DNA of 50,074 nucleotides from Phycisphaerae bacterium (GCA_016782835.1 JADHXS010000003.1:1-50074), one strand, 5' to 3'. Numbered from the stretch's first letter, positions 38,698-49,792 are shown. Notes: a model not told the origin generated them from the letters alone. A program made the numbers and translations.

Positions 38698-40023
38698 CTA
38701 TTGACCGGCGTCTATTTCTGCGAATGACTCGGCAAGTTCCTTCAGCCTGTCAAGACTCATTTTTTTATTGGCAGACAGACTCAAAACAACCCCGTTTGGC
38801 ATAACGATCATTGCCGTAAACCGTTCTTCGCTCAGGTTTTTAGCATCAAAGAACGCCGGACTGGCCTGTGCCAGACTGGTGAGGAAATGTTCTGCGTAAA
38901 TAGCGCCATTTGGATGACTGTAAAGTTTAATGTCGTTATCCGTCTCAAGAAGCAGTTGCTGTTGAGGTATCCACACCATCCGGTTCATATCATAATAATC
39001 CCCCTGAACGATAACGATGACATTCCCGTCGTCAACGTGTATTCCGGTCATATACACTTTGGCTCTCGACCCTAACGGATCAATCGTTTCTATGGCGCAG
39101 ATTTGATTCATCCACGGCAGTGTTATAACGGTGTACGCTGTATGGCTAAGATTCTTTTGAACGTTTTCAGGGGCAATTTCCGTCGGCTCAAACGGTCTAT
39201 AATCCTGTGTAATAGTTTCTATCGCGTATCCATCAGGAATATCTGTACTGAAAGCAGAAGGCTCAAGGTCAAAATCAAACTCGAATTCATCCAGGAAGAT
39301 GGTTTGCCTCAGTTGGCCGTCAATCAGATGTTTTAGTTCAATTTCTACCGGCAGTTTAGTCTCCGGATCCACCCAGACCGTAAAATCATTATTCGCGTTC
39401 GGTTGATGTCTAAAGCCCTGTAGAATTTTTCCGTCCTGCTTTTTGGTGCCCAGTTTTTCGGTTGACTCCTGCTCGAATTGCTTGACCATGTCGATGATGT
39501 CCGGGTCTTTTTTGGGACCAAATCCAAGGAGCTTTGTAACGACCGCTTTCTTTTGATCGGGGTAAAGCTCAATCGTTATTGCATCCGTTCCTCGCATGTC
39601 GATGATATGGATAGACCCATCCTCAACTTCCTGGCGTCTTAGAGAAAGATTCATGTGATACACATTCATTGTAGGCTGTTGAGGGCCTTCTTCACGAACA
39701 ACTCGTTGTCGGCATTTATATTTTTCATGATGATTAAGCTGCTCAACAACCTGAGCCCAGGCAACAGAGGCGCCGTCGATCGAACCGGTTATCCAATTGA
39801 TACCGACCAAAACGGCAAGAATAACAATTGCCGCCGCGGCGTATTTTGTGACTGGATATTTCATGATTATTCTCCAAAGTGTCGGCCGTAACGATGGGGC
39901 GGAAGATTGTGGGGTGTCCAGTTCGTTGTAACAATCGGCTAAAATCTTCCGGTCCAGTTCGGGCCGGGTTTGGTCATTAAAATTTTGTATGAGGTTTTCT
40001 ATTTTTTTCTCTGTTGGTCTCAT
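38698..40023 (-). CDS. Membrane-anchored protein with LolA/outer-membrane-lipoprotein-sorting-like periplasmic domain, possible anti-sigma
   Basis: N-terminal cytoplasmic region, TM (YAAAAIVILAVLVGINWITG), WAQVVEQLNHHEKYKCRQRVV...; ATGA overlap with upstream ECF sigma. Confidence 0.55.
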   Translation of the reverse strand: MRPTEKKIENLIQNFNDQTRPELDRKILADCYNELDTPQSSAPSLRPTLWRIIMKYPVTKYAAAAIVILAVLVGINWITGSIDGASVAWAQVVEQLNHHEKYKCRQRVVREEGPQQPTMNVYHMNLSLRRQEVEDGSIHIIDMRGTDAITIELYPDQKKAVVTKLLGFGPKKDPDIIDMVKQFEQESTEKLGTKKQDGKILQGFRHQPNANNDFTVWVDPETKLPVEIELKHLIDGQLRQTIFLDEFEFDFDLEPSAFSTDIPDGYAIETITQDYRPFEPTEIAPENVQKNLSHTAYTVITLPWMNQICAIETIDPLGSRAKVYMTGIHVDDGNVIVIVQGDYYDMNRMVWIPQQQLLLETDNDIKLYSHPNGAIYAEHFLTSLAQASPAFFDAKNLSEERFTAMIVMPNGVVLSLSANKKMSLDRLKELAESFAEIDAGQ

Positions 40024-40556
40024 TTTTCAAGTTCCCCGTTAAGTAAAGACCTCAGTTTATCAATCCCGTAACGATAGCGTCCCTGAACGGTGGGAATACT
40101 GGTCTGTTGAATTCGGGCGATGTCTTTAAACTTCAGGCCGGCCTTGACCCGCAACACCACGACTTCCCGCTGCTCATCCGGCAGGGCTGACAGGTGCATT
40201 CTAAGCCTGTCAGCGATTTCCTGCGACTCAATCGGACAATGTGATGGGGATGCCTGCGGTTCCACCTGAAAATCCGTTGACACTGCATGGATCTTTTGTT
40301 TTCGCAACTGGCTTCTGGCCCTGTTGGCAACGCACGTCGCCAGATAACTTTTCAGGCTGCTCGTCAGATGGAAATCGCCGATATTTCGCGTGAAATTAAC
40401 GAAAACATCATGCAGGACATCTTCGGCCAGAGACATATCATGTAAAAGAGCGTTTGCCAACGTCAGCAGGAAATCCTTATGCCGGAGGTAGAGAATGCGC
40501 AGGGCGTCCTGATTGCCATTTTTCATCTGCTGAATCAATTTTTTGTCTGATTGCAT
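40020..40556 (-). CDS. RNA polymerase sigma factor, ECF type
   Basis: LAEDVLHDVFVNFTRNIGDFHLTSSLKSYLATCVANRARSQLRK and LPDEQREVVVLRVKAGLKFKDIARIQQTSIPTVQGRYRYGIDKLRSLL. Confidence 0.92.
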   Translation of the reverse strand: MQSDKKLIQQMKNGNQDALRILYLRHKDFLLTLANALLHDMSLAEDVLHDVFVNFTRNIGDFHLTSSLKSYLATCVANRARSQLRKQKIHAVSTDFQVEPQASPSHCPIESQEIADRLRMHLSALPDEQREVVVLRVKAGLKFKDIARIQQTSIPTVQGRYRYGIDKLRSLLNGELEK

Positions 40557-40704
40557 CCTCTTTGAGTACTCCGACTAAAGCCTTCGATACTATAACGCTT
40601 TAAGAGGCGGTTTTGGTATAATTTTACGAAAAAAACTTGCGAAAATGAACCGGTTTAGGGTTTAATAGATAGAAACAATAGAAAAACAGACCTTTTTAAG
40701 GAGC

Positions 40705-41595
40705 ATGGCAATGAAACGAACCCTTCAGCAAAATATCGTGATATTAGCATGTCTTTTGATGGTGTTTTTGGCCGGATGTACGGATGTGGCTATCACTGGG
40801 CGAAAACAGCTTAATCTGGTACCGGATTCGATTATCAACTCCATGGCACTGTCAGAATATAACGACTTCTTGAAAAGCCCCGAAACCAAGCTTAGTACCG
40901 ACGCTGAAAAAACAGCCATGGTCGAGCGTGTCGGAACCCGTATTGCCGCGGCGGTCGAGCGGTACATGAACGAAAACTACATGAACGACCGCATTGCCGG
41001 ATACAAGTGGGAATTTAATCTTGTCGATAGCGAGGAAAAGAATGCATGGGCGATGCCGGGCGGTAAGGTGGTCGTCTATACGGGAATTCTGGAAATTGCC
41101 CAGGACGATGCAGGACTGGCGGTGGTGATGGGCCACGAAATTGCTCATGCGATTGCCAAACACGGCGCCGAACGCATGAGTCAGGCATTACTGGTAACGG
41201 CAGGCGGTGTTGCGCTGGATACGGCCATGAAGGATGAATCCTCCGGAAAACGTACAGCGTTTTTGACGGCCTACGGGGTCGGGACGACGGTCGGGCTGAT
41301 GCTGCCGTACAGTCGCACGCATGAAAATGAGGCGGACCGACTGGGACTGATTTTTATGGCGATGGCGGGATATAATCCGGAAACCGCGGTCGGATTCTGG
41401 GAACGCATGGCCGCGGACAAAGAGGGAGCACAGATACCGGAATTTTTAAGCACACACCCGGCGGGCGAGACACGCATCCAGAACATCAAAAACAATCTGT
41501 ATGAAGCCATGCCGTATTATAACAAGTCCTTGCAAGAGTCCGGACAGCCGGCGCCTGCACAGAATGCAGATAATCTGGGCGTTTACGGATTATAG
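40705..41595 (+). CDS. M48 family metallopeptidase, lipoprotein
   Basis: Lipobox VFLAGC, MGHEIAHAIAKHGAERMSQ (HEXXH), HENEADRLGLIFMAMAGYNPETAV, FLSTHPAGETRIQNI. Confidence 0.94.
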   Translation: MAMKRTLQQNIVILACLLMVFLAGCTDVAITGRKQLNLVPDSIINSMALSEYNDFLKSPETKLSTDAEKTAMVERVGTRIAAAVERYMNENYMNDRIAGYKWEFNLVDSEEKNAWAMPGGKVVVYTGILEIAQDDAGLAVVMGHEIAHAIAKHGAERMSQALLVTAGGVALDTAMKDESSGKRTAFLTAYGVGTTVGLMLPYSRTHENEADRLGLIFMAMAGYNPETAVGFWERMAADKEGAQIPEFLSTHPAGETRIQNIKNNLYEAMPYYNKSLQESGQPAPAQNADNLGVYGL

Positions 41596-41618
41596 AGAAT
41601 TGCGTGAAATGTCTTCCC

Positions 41619-41642
41619 ATAAAAACGCCATGGCGTTTTTAT
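41619..41642. terminator. Perfect 24-bp palindrome, probable bidirectional terminator
   Basis: ATAAAAACGCCATGGCGTTTTTAT between convergent genes. Confidence 0.75.
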
Positions 41643-42178
41643 TCCTTAATGCGTTCGGGAGCTAATTCGGCGATGAAGGGCAACTCACGGTATTGCCCGT
41701 CGAAGTCAAGTCCGTAACCAATGACAAAAACGTCCGGGACTTTCATGCCGGGAAAGTCGATAGTAATGTTTTTATCGTGGGGGACTTCTTTTTCCAGCAA
41801 AACACAGGTTTTAATGCTTTGGGGATTGCTATCCTTAATCCATTTCAGCAGAGTGGACAACGTCCGGCCGGTGTCATAAATATCGTCAATCACAAGAATA
41901 TTTTTGCCTTTTAATCTTTCATGCAGATTATCATTGACATTCATCGCCACAGTGCAGCCGGAAGCTGTCCCGCAATAACTGGAGGCTTTGAGATAGTCGA
42001 TTTCGATGGGGAAAGAAAGCTGTTCCAGTAAGTCCTCGGCAAAATATTTGGCGCCTTCAAGGATGACCAGGGCCATGACGTTTTCCATCGTTGCATACGC
42101 GGCATTGATTTGGCTGGCAAGGTAGGCAATGGTTTCTTTTAGTTTTTCTGTGCTAATCAGAATACGCTTATGCTCCAT
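41639..42178 (-). CDS. hpt: Hypoxanthine phosphoribosyltransferase
   Basis: RGxK-type start MEHKRILISTEKLKETIAYLA; YLKASSYCGTASG; NILVIDDIYDTGRTLSTLL. Start re-assigned from 42256 to 42178. Confidence 0.9.
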   Translation of the reverse strand: MEHKRILISTEKLKETIAYLASQINAAYATMENVMALVILEGAKYFAEDLLEQLSFPIEIDYLKASSYCGTASGCTVAMNVNDNLHERLKGKNILVIDDIYDTGRTLSTLLKWIKDSNPQSIKTCVLLEKEVPHDKNITIDFPGMKVPDVFVIGYGLDFDGQYRELPFIAELAPERIKE

Positions 42179-43007
42179 CGGAATCCCCCTGTAAATCGAG
42201 TGGGTAGGCCAGTGGTTCGGCATTGAGAATTTTCTGGAAATCATCGGTGTCCGCAAATCCTTCGGCTGTATTCTGTGTGTGCTTGGTTAGAAGTTTGACT
42301 GCCGCGGCGAATTTTTTGTCCAGGGGGGCGACAAATGTTTGCAGTTGTTCAGCATCCGGCGATCCCACCGGAATTGTCAGTTGATAAGCGTGCAATGTCA
42401 GCCGACTAATCATAGCCGATTCGTCTTTATCACGTTTGGCTCGATAGCCGTTTTTATAAGCCGACAGCATCAGCGGGGCATTGGATCCATAAACCGGGTC
42501 GATGGCCAGCGGCATCCCGCGATGTGAAAAGTGAACGCGAATCTGATGTGTCCGGCCGGTTACCGGTTGAACTGCGACCAACGACAACACCCCGAAGTCC
42601 GCTAATTGTTGCCAGACGGTATGAGCGGGCTTGCCCAGACGCGGGTGGACATGCATCGCCTGCGGATTGCGCTTACTGCGGGCGATGGGGTCTTTGATAG
42701 AGCCTTTAGGGTACGCAAGCGGGCCGTTGACAATTGCCAGATACAACTTGCTGGTTTGCCGTTTAGCGAAACGACGACTGTAGCGGCTTTGTGCCTGTTT
42801 GTTTTTAGCAATGACCATGACGCCGGAAGTCTCTTTGTCCAGCCGGTGAATCAGCCGCAACGATTCTGTTAGTGTGAGTTGTTTTGTCAAAAGCTGTTGA
42901 ATATCCTCTGCACCCGTACGGTCCGGCGTCACCGAGATTCCCGTTGGCTTGTTAATCAGCAAAATCCGGTCGTTCTCAAACAGAATGTCGATTTTGTTTT
43001 TGGTCAT
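42168..43007 (-). CDS. RluA family pseudouridine synthase
   Basis: LRLIHRLDKETSGVMVIAKNKQAQ, VTGRTHQIRVHFSHRGMPLAIDPVYG. Confidence 0.93.
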   Translation of the reverse strand: MTKNKIDILFENDRILLINKPTGISVTPDRTGAEDIQQLLTKQLTLTESLRLIHRLDKETSGVMVIAKNKQAQSRYSRRFAKRQTSKLYLAIVNGPLAYPKGSIKDPIARSKRNPQAMHVHPRLGKPAHTVWQQLADFGVLSLVAVQPVTGRTHQIRVHFSHRGMPLAIDPVYGSNAPLMLSAYKNGYRAKRDKDESAMISRLTLHAYQLTIPVGSPDAEQLQTFVAPLDKKFAAAVKLLTKHTQNTAEGFADTDDFQKILNAEPLAYPLDLQGDSDGA

Positions 43008-43020
43008 AGGAATTTTATAC

Positions 43021-43050
43021 TTCTGGATTCCCGCCTGCGCGGGAATGACA
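43021..43050. repeat. Intergenic palindromic repeat (CTGGATTCCCGC..GCGGGAATGAC type)
   Basis: CTGGATTCCCGC-CTGC-GCGGGAATGACAAA. Confidence 0.75.
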
Positions 43051-43124
43051 AAAAAGGATCGTTTTGTTAATAATCATGCGGGTATTATAGCAGAAAATGT
43101 TGAAATCGAAAGGGAAAAGACAGC

Positions 43125-43640
43125 TTAGGGCCAGAAGGCCGCGATGGCGACCAGTAGCCAGATGAGGCATCCGATGGCGAATTTGCTGAGTGTGCCGATA
43201 AGCACACCAGTTCCGGCACCGACGCCGGAACGAATGGAATGCTTGTGTTCCTTGCCGGAAACGCGTTCGGCAATCCATGTAAACAGACCCGCGCCGAAAC
43301 AGGCGCCCAGCATTGTGCCGAACGGAGGCACGGGAATGGCAAATGTCCCGACTAATGCACCAAAAATTGCTCCAGCTATCGCGGCGATGGCACCCATCCA
43401 GCCGGCACCTGCTTTTTTGGCGCCACCGGCGCCGGCGAAAAATTCGATCAACTCGGCGATGAGAGCAAGTACCGTGATGACAATCAATAACGGCCAACTG
43501 AAAACGCCTCGATCCCATTGCCACCACACGAACAAATAAGTACTAATAACCATCAGCCAATTGCCCGGCAGCGTAAACGGAACCATCCCCAGCCAACAGG
43601 CATTCAGCAAAATAAGAATGACCAGATAAGCATAAATCAT
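43125..43640 (-). CDS. DUF456 family membrane protein
   Basis: TLPGNWLMVISTYLF, AELIEFFAGAGGAKKAGAGWMGAIAAIAGAIFGALVGTFAIPVPPFGTMLGACFGA. Confidence 0.88.
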   Translation of the reverse strand: MIYAYLVILILLNACWLGMVPFTLPGNWLMVISTYLFVWWQWDRGVFSWPLLIVITVLALIAELIEFFAGAGGAKKAGAGWMGAIAAIAGAIFGALVGTFAIPVPPFGTMLGACFGAGLFTWIAERVSGKEHKHSIRSGVGAGTGVLIGTLSKFAIGCLIWLLVAIAAFWP

Positions 43641-43690
43641 ACAGGTATTCTATCGTTAGTTTTTTTTATTCGCAAGAAAAACATTCGAAA

Positions 43691-46273
43691 CTATCGTTTC
43701 TTGAACGTGAATGCGTGGGCGTCGGCGTCGATGCGAATTTTGTCGCCTTCGGTGAATTTCCCGGCGATGATTTCCGTTGCCAATTGGTTCTCCAATCGCT
43801 GTTGGATGACTCGTTTGAGCGGCCGGGCGCCGAATGCCGGGTCATAGCCTTCGTCCATGAGCTGGTTTTTCGCGGCTTCGGTAAATTCAACATCAAACTG
43901 CCGCTCTTTGAGCCGTCGTGTCAGATAGCGAAGCTGAATCTCGACGATTTTCTCCAGATTTTCCCTTGTGAGTATGTGGAAAATAATCGTTTCATCAATC
44001 CGGTTCAAAAATTCCGGCTTAAAGTATTTTCGCAACGCTTCTTTGACATGGGCTTCAATCTCCCAGTCAGCGCCGCTTTCTTCGCTGAGCTGCAAAATCT
44101 GCTGACTGGCAAAGTTGCTGGTCATAATGATGACGGTATTTTTGAAATCGACCGTCCGGCCTTTACCGTCGGTCAAACGCCCATCGTCAAAGACCTGTAG
44201 GAGCACATTGAAAACATCCGGATGAGCTTTTTCGATTTCGTCCAGCAAAATAACCGAATACGGTTTTCGACGGACGGCCTCGGTGAGTCTGCCGCCTTCT
44301 TCATAGCCGACATAGCCGGGAGGGGCGCCGATGAGTCGTGCGACGGAGTGTTGTTCCATGAATTCGCTCATGTCGATGCGCACCATGCTGTTGGGGTCGT
44401 TAAACATAAACTCCGCTAATGCTTTAGATAGTTCGGTTTTACCGACGCCGGTGGGGCCTAAAAACAGAAATGTTCCAATGGGGCGATTGGGATCCCCCAG
44501 TCCGGCCCGGCTTCGACGCACGGCGTTGCAAACTGCGGCCACCGCTTCATTCTGCCCGACAACATGTGTGCTGATTTCATTTTCCATTTGCATCAGCCGC
44601 TGACGCTGACCGCTCATTAGTCGCGAAACCGGTATGCCCGTCCACTTGCTGACGACCTGGGCAATATGTTCTTCGTTCACTTCGTTATGGATCATGGCCG
44701 AGCCGTTTGCTTTGGTGACGATTGCATCCGCGTCAGACAGTTCTTTTTGCAGACCGAGAATCGTTTCGTATTTCAACCGAGCCGCACGTTCCAGTTCGCC
44801 GCAGCGTTGAGCGTCTTCAAATTCAGCCTGTGCGGCAGTAACCTTTTCTTTGAGCAACTTGACTTTGTCAATCATGCCTTTTTCATTCTCCCAGCGTGCG
44901 GACAATTCTGTGTCGTTGGTCTTCAGTTCGACAAGTTGTTTTTCGCACTTTTCCAATTGTTTTTTACTGGCAGGGTCTGTTTCTTTTTTAAGCGCTTCCC
45001 GTTCGATCTCTAATCGCATGATTTCCCGCCGAATACCATCCAGTTCTGAAGGCAGCGAATCATTTTCGATACGAAGCCGGGACGCCGCTTCATCCATCAG
45101 GTCAATCGCTTTGTCCGGCAGGAAACGGTCGGAAATATAGCGGTTTGACAATGTTGCAGCAACAACAAGAGCCGCATCGGTAATGCGAACACCGTGATGC
45201 GCATCGTAACGGTCTTTAAGACCCCGCAAAATCGCAATTGTTTCCTCAACGGTAGGGGGCTCAACCACCACCGGCTGGAAACGGCGTTCCAGGGCCGCAT
45301 CTTTTTCGACATACTTGCGGTATTCGTCCAGTGTTGTAGCACCGATGCAGCGAAGTTCACCCCGTGCCAGAGAAGGCTTCAGCAAATTGCCCGCATCGAC
45401 GGAGCCTTCTGTTTTACCGGCACCGACAATCGTATGCAGTTCATCGATAAACAGGATAATCTGTCCGTCGGATTGGATAACTTCTTTGAGCACTGCTTTG
45501 AAGCGGTCTTCGAATTCACCCCTAAATTTCGTCCCCGCGATTAAAGCCCCCATATCCAGAGCAATGACTTTCTTATCTTTTAGACCGGTCGGAACATCAC
45601 CCGCAACAATGCGCTGGGCCAGACCTTCGACAATAGCGGTTTTCCCTACACCCGGTTCACCGATGAGAACGGGATTATTTTTAGTTCGTCGATTTAACAC
45701 CTGCATACAACGGCGGATTTCATCATCGCGTCCGATGACCGGGTCAAGTTTGCCCTTCCGGGCCATCTCAATGAGATTAATCCCGTATCGTTCGAGCGCT
45801 TTGTATTTGCTTTCAGGATTTTCATCGGTAATTTTGGTATCGCCGCGAAGGTCTTTAATGGCTTTGGCAATTTGTTCGGCAGAAATCGAATTGACGCTCA
45901 GGATTTCCTTAGCATCACTTTTTACATCCGCTAATGCTATCAACAGGTGTTCGACACTCAAAAATTCGTCACCCATTTTGTCGGCCTTATTCTGTGCATC
46001 AAGAACAACCTGGCTATAGGCTGGGTCGGGCATCATCATCCCGCTAGTCTGTCCCTTCGGCAAACGGTTCAATTCACTGTCCGTCATTTCTTTAATGCGG
46101 TCGGCATTGGCGCCGATTTTCTTCAATAGCATGACGGGCAATCCTTGGTCGTCCTGCAGCAGAGCAGCCAAAAGGTGCACAGCCGTAACAACGGTATGGC
46201 TGCGGCCCATTGCCAACTGCTGACTGGTCGCCATCGCTTCCTGGGCCTTGACTGTAAATTTATCAAATTTCAT
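43691..46273 (-). CDS. clpB: ATP-dependent chaperone ClpB
   Basis: [11 protein letters not shown]-domain, [18 protein letters not shown], middle domain, [49 protein letters not shown]. Confidence 0.98.
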   Translation of the reverse strand: MKFDKFTVKAQEAMATSQQLAMGRSHTVVTAVHLLAALLQDDQGLPVMLLKKIGANADRIKEMTDSELNRLPKGQTSGMMMPDPAYSQVVLDAQNKADKMGDEFLSVEHLLIALADVKSDAKEILSVNSISAEQIAKAIKDLRGDTKITDENPESKYKALERYGINLIEMARKGKLDPVIGRDDEIRRCMQVLNRRTKNNPVLIGEPGVGKTAIVEGLAQRIVAGDVPTGLKDKKVIALDMGALIAGTKFRGEFEDRFKAVLKEVIQSDGQIILFIDELHTIVGAGKTEGSVDAGNLLKPSLARGELRCIGATTLDEYRKYVEKDAALERRFQPVVVEPPTVEETIAILRGLKDRYDAHHGVRITDAALVVAATLSNRYISDRFLPDKAIDLMDEAASRLRIENDSLPSELDGIRREIMRLEIEREALKKETDPASKKQLEKCEKQLVELKTNDTELSARWENEKGMIDKVKLLKEKVTAAQAEFEDAQRCGELERAARLKYETILGLQKELSDADAIVTKANGSAMIHNEVNEEHIAQVVSKWTGIPVSRLMSGQRQRLMQMENEISTHVVGQNEAVAAVCNAVRRSRAGLGDPNRPIGTFLFLGPTGVGKTELSKALAEFMFNDPNSMVRIDMSEFMEQHSVARLIGAPPGYVGYEEGGRLTEAVRRKPYSVILLDEIEKAHPDVFNVLLQVFDDGRLTDGKGRTVDFKNTVIIMTSNFASQQILQLSEESGADWEIEAHVKEALRKYFKPEFLNRIDETIIFHILTRENLEKIVEIQLRYLTRRLKERQFDVEFTEAAKNQLMDEGYDPAFGARPLKRVIQQRLENQLATEIIAGKFTEGDKIRIDADAHAFTFKKR

Positions 46274-46484
46274 GCTCGTTTTTCCTTCCCTATTAAGACA
46301 TTAAAACACTTGTCTTTTATATCGCAAATACCGTACCTCGAAGAGATATTTTTTTAAGTCTCTTTTTGGAAAGGAGATACATTTTTTTGGTTTGGAAAAA
46401 GTGCCTGCCAAACTGGCAGTTAAGAGCGTTTTCGATAGGCTGATAATGGCACACCCGTTTGCTGGGACAAAAGTTTTGGTTTTC

Positions 46485-46883
46485 CTAAGTAATAACAGCA
46501 AGGATGTCTTTGCGGCTGATGATACCGATAAGTTTTCCATCTTTGTCGACAATCGGGACTCGCCGGAAATTATGATCGACCAATGCTTCACATATTTGAG
46601 TCAGCGGGGTTTCCTCATCAAACATAACGACATGGGTCGTCATAATGTGATGGACAGTTGTTTCGCATAGCAGCCGCTCATTCATTATGTCGAGAATGTT
46701 TTTATCCAGCAGAAAATGCAGGATGTCTTTCTCTGTGACAATCCCCGCGACAGAGGAATCTTCATTCAGCACGGGCATTCCGGTGATATTATACTGGATG
46801 AGAATATCGATGGCTTTATCCAGCGGGGTTTCGGGATGTACGGTAAGAACATCTCTTTTCATAATGGTTTTAGCACACAGCAT
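46485..46883 (-). CDS. CBS-domain pair protein
   Basis: AKTIMKRDVLTVHPETPLDKAIDILIQYNITGMPVLNEDSSVAGIVTEKDIL and second repeat NFRRVPIVDKDGKLIGIISRKDIL. Confidence 0.92.
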   Translation of the reverse strand: MLCAKTIMKRDVLTVHPETPLDKAIDILIQYNITGMPVLNEDSSVAGIVTEKDILHFLLDKNILDIMNERLLCETTVHHIMTTHVVMFDEETPLTQICEALVDHNFRRVPIVDKDGKLIGIISRKDILAVIT

Positions 46884-47042
46884 CGCTCAAGCCCTTCCCG
46901 GATTGTGGTTTTTAATTGTCTCCAACATACCTTTATATTATAGCCCGATTATTCGTCCCTCGCAAGCAAATAGTGAATTCTTGATATTCCGGGATATATC
47001 GGATATAGTGCTTGCATCCTTGTTTGACGGAAAGGACCCGGA

Positions 47043-48233
47043 TTGAAACTGAAGATTCACACACAGATTCTGATGGCGGTTCTGTTGGGGATTCTAACAG
47101 GATACCTGTTAGGCGAACACGCAAAACACCTGCAAATTGTGGGCGATTTATTCATCCGCCTGCTGAAGATGATTATTATCCCCCTGATTTTCGCGACGAT
47201 GGTCTCCGGCGTCGTCAGCACCGGACAATTCGGTCGACTCGGACGCATTGGGGCACAAACATTCACCTATTATCTCATTACGACCGTTCTGGCGATAACA
47301 GTCGGGCTGGTCTTGGTAAATATAATCGCTCCCGGTATAGGTGCCAATCCGCTCACCGAGCAGGTTTTTTCACCAACCGACCATCAGCCGCCGACAGTAA
47401 CATCCATCCTTTATGATATTGTTCCCGCCAATATTTTTAAGGCGATGGCACAGGGCGACGTATTGCCGGTCATTTTCTTTTCATTGTTGTTGGGGGCGGC
47501 ACTTTTGGGGGTACGCGACAAGGCCGAACCGGTCATTGTCTTTTTCAAGGGCTTCGATGCGGTCATGATGAAACTGACCGACTGGATCATGCGCCTGGCG
47601 CCAATCGGTGTCTTTGCACTAATTGCGGTCATGGTCAGCAGACTCAACAAAGATGACATATTCGCACTGGCCAAATATATGCTAACGGTTATTGCGGGCT
47701 TGGCCGTTCATGCGTGTATCGTGCTGCCGATTCTCCTGAGGATTTTTGCTAAACGCAATCCGCTTACCTTTTTCCGCCAGATGTTCAATGCGCTGGTAAC
47801 CGCTTTCAGCACCGACAGCTCCGCCGCGACATTGCCGGTCAGCATGGAGTGCCTGGAGCAAAACGCGAAACTGCCCGAACGCATTACCAGTTTTGTCATG
47901 CCCATCGGCGCCACGGTCAACATGGACGGCACAGCACTGTATGAAGCGGTGGCGGTGATGTTTATCGCGCAGGCCTACGGCGTGGAGATGACGTTTGCCA
48001 ATCAAGTCGTAATTGCCCTGACGGCAACGCTGGCCTCTATCGGCGCCGCAGCCATTCCCAGTGCAGGTTTGATTACGATGGTTATCGTTCTGCGGGCCGT
48101 CAATCTGCCGCTGGAGGGCATCGGTATGATTTTGGCGGTGGACCGCATTCTCGACATGTGCCGCACAACCGTCAACGTCTGGGGCGACGCCTGCGGCGCC
48201 GCCATCATCGCAAAACTCGACGAAAAAAATTAA
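47043..48233 (+). CDS. Dicarboxylate/amino acid:cation symporter (DAACS family)
   Basis: LFIRLLKMIIIPLIFATMVSGV, TAFSTDSSAATLPVSMECLEQN, PIGATVNMDGTALYEAVAVMFIAQ, DRILDMCRTTVNVWGDACGAAIIAK. Confidence 0.94.
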   Translation: MKLKIHTQILMAVLLGILTGYLLGEHAKHLQIVGDLFIRLLKMIIIPLIFATMVSGVVSTGQFGRLGRIGAQTFTYYLITTVLAITVGLVLVNIIAPGIGANPLTEQVFSPTDHQPPTVTSILYDIVPANIFKAMAQGDVLPVIFFSLLLGAALLGVRDKAEPVIVFFKGFDAVMMKLTDWIMRLAPIGVFALIAVMVSRLNKDDIFALAKYMLTVIAGLAVHACIVLPILLRIFAKRNPLTFFRQMFNALVTAFSTDSSAATLPVSMECLEQNAKLPERITSFVMPIGATVNMDGTALYEAVAVMFIAQAYGVEMTFANQVVIALTATLASIGAAAIPSAGLITMVIVLRAVNLPLEGIGMILAVDRILDMCRTTVNVWGDACGAAIIAKLDEKN

Positions 48234-48243
48234 TCATAAAAAA

Positions 48244-48263
48244 CCCCGATTCAATAACCGGGG
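48244..48263 (+). terminator. Possible terminator hairpin
   Basis: CCCCG-ATTCAATAAC-CGGGG after the symporter gene; weak T-tract. Confidence 0.4.
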
Positions 48264-48283
48264 CTTAAAAATATTCAATAGCC

Positions 48284-48307
48284 ATCCCGACGACGTCGGG
48301 ATTCCAC
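48284..48307. repeat. Intergenic palindromic repeat, same general type as 5721 and 43021
   Basis: CATCCCGAC-GAC-GTCGGGATTCCA. Confidence 0.6.
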
Positions 48308-48343
48308 ATTTTTGATATTTGCTTTTTAATATTTGATATTACT

Positions 48344-49792
48344 TTAGTATCGATAGTGTTCCGGCTTGAAGGGACCGTCTATGGGAATGCCCAGGTAATC
48401 GGCCTGTTTTTCCGTCAGGCGTGTCAGTTTTCCGCCAAGCGCCTGAATATGCAGCATGGCCACTTCCTCATCCAGCTTTTTCGGCAGCGTATAAACCCCC
48501 GCTTCCAGCGTCTGTGTGGCCAGCATGATCTGCGCCAGGCACTGATTCGTAAAGCTGTTGCTCATGACAAAGCTGGGGTGCCCTGTCGCACAGCCCAGGT
48601 TTACCAGACGACCCTCCGCCAGTACGATAATCGACCGGCCGGACTTGAGTGTCCACTTATCGACCTGCGGCTTGATGTTGTCCCGTTCGCAATCGCCGCT
48701 GTTCTCCAGATAGCTCATCTCGATTTCGCTGTCAAAGTGCCCGATATTGCAGACAATCGCCTCGTCCTTCATCTGCTCCATGTGCTCGCCGCGAATCACA
48801 TCGCAGCAGCCGGTGGTCGTCACAAAAATATCGCCCTTGGAAGCGGCCTTTTCCATCGTCGTCACTTCATAGCCTTCCATCATCGCCTGCAAGGCACAGA
48901 TCGGGTCAATCTCGGTAATCAGCACACGCGCCCCCAGTGCTTTCATGGAGTGGGCACAGCCTTTACCAACATCGCCATAGCCGGCGACCACGACAACCTT
49001 GCCGGCAACCATTACATCCGTAGCCCGTTTAATCCCGTCGGCCAGTGATTCCCGACAGCCATACAGATTGTCGAATTTGGATTTGGTAACCGAGTCATTC
49101 ACGTTAATCGCCGCAAACGGCAGTTCACCCGATTCCTGCAATTGATACAGCCGATGCACACCGGTCGTTGTTTCCTCAGAAACGCCGCGTAAATTGTTTG
49201 AAACGGTGGTCCAGCGGGTTGGATTGTCGGCATAATTGAATGCAAGGCGGTCCATAATAATTTGGAACTCCTTGTTGTCGTATTTCTTCTCCAGCAGCGA
49301 CGGGTCATTTTCGACACGCTTGCCTTGAATAACCATCAAAGTTGCGTCGCCGCCGTCATCGACAATCATATCCGGCCCGGAACCATCCGGCCACGTCAAT
49401 GCCTGTTCGGTACACCACCAGTAATCCGCAAGCGTTTCGCCTTTCCACGCAAACACAGCGCTTCTGCCTGCAGCCGCAATCGCCGCCGCTGCGTGATCCT
49501 GTGTCGAAAAGATATTGCAGGACGCCCAGCGGACATCGGCACCGAGGATCTCAAGCGTCTCAATCAGCATCGCCGTCTGTATCGTCATATGCAGTGAACC
49601 GGTAATCTTCAATCCCTTCAGCGGTTTTTCCTTACCGTATTTTTCGCGTGTGGCCATTAATCCCGGCATTTCTTTTTCGGCAAGCTGCATTTCTTTGCGG
49701 CCGAAGTCCGCCTGCGAAATATCCGCCACCTTGTATTTCAAATTCGGGTTATATTTCTGTACACTCTTCGTTGAATTTTGCACCATTTTCAT
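48344..49792 (-). CDS. ahcY: Adenosylhomocysteinase
   Basis: [61 protein letters not shown]-terminal [10 protein letters not shown]. Confidence 0.98.
   Translation of the reverse strand: MKMVQNSTKSVQKYNPNLKYKVADISQADFGRKEMQLAEKEMPGLMATREKYGKEKPLKGLKITGSLHMTIQTAMLIETLEILGADVRWASCNIFSTQDHAAAAIAAAGRSAVFAWKGETLADYWWCTEQALTWPDGSGPDMIVDDGGDATLMVIQGKRVENDPSLLEKKYDNKEFQIIMDRLAFNYADNPTRWTTVSNNLRGVSEETTTGVHRLYQLQESGELPFAAINVNDSVTKSKFDNLYGCRESLADGIKRATDVMVAGKVVVVAGYGDVGKGCAHSMKALGARVLITEIDPICALQAMMEGYEVTTMEKAASKGDIFVTTTGCCDVIRGEHMEQMKDEAIVCNIGHFDSEIEMSYLENSGDCERDNIKPQVDKWTLKSGRSIIVLAEGRLVNLGCATGHPSFVMSNSFTNQCLAQIMLATQTLEAGVYTLPKKLDEEVAMLHIQALGGKLTRLTEKQADYLGIPIDGPFKPEHYRY

Noticed and set aside
37828-38727. 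299-aa plus-strand ORF
   Set aside because: Antisense to DUF1638 gene, which has clear family motifs; no motif in this frame.
45315-46019. 234-aa Ser/Arg-rich plus-strand ORF
   Set aside because: Antisense shadow of clpB.
48356-49048. 230-aa plus-strand ORF
   Set aside because: Antisense shadow of ahcY.
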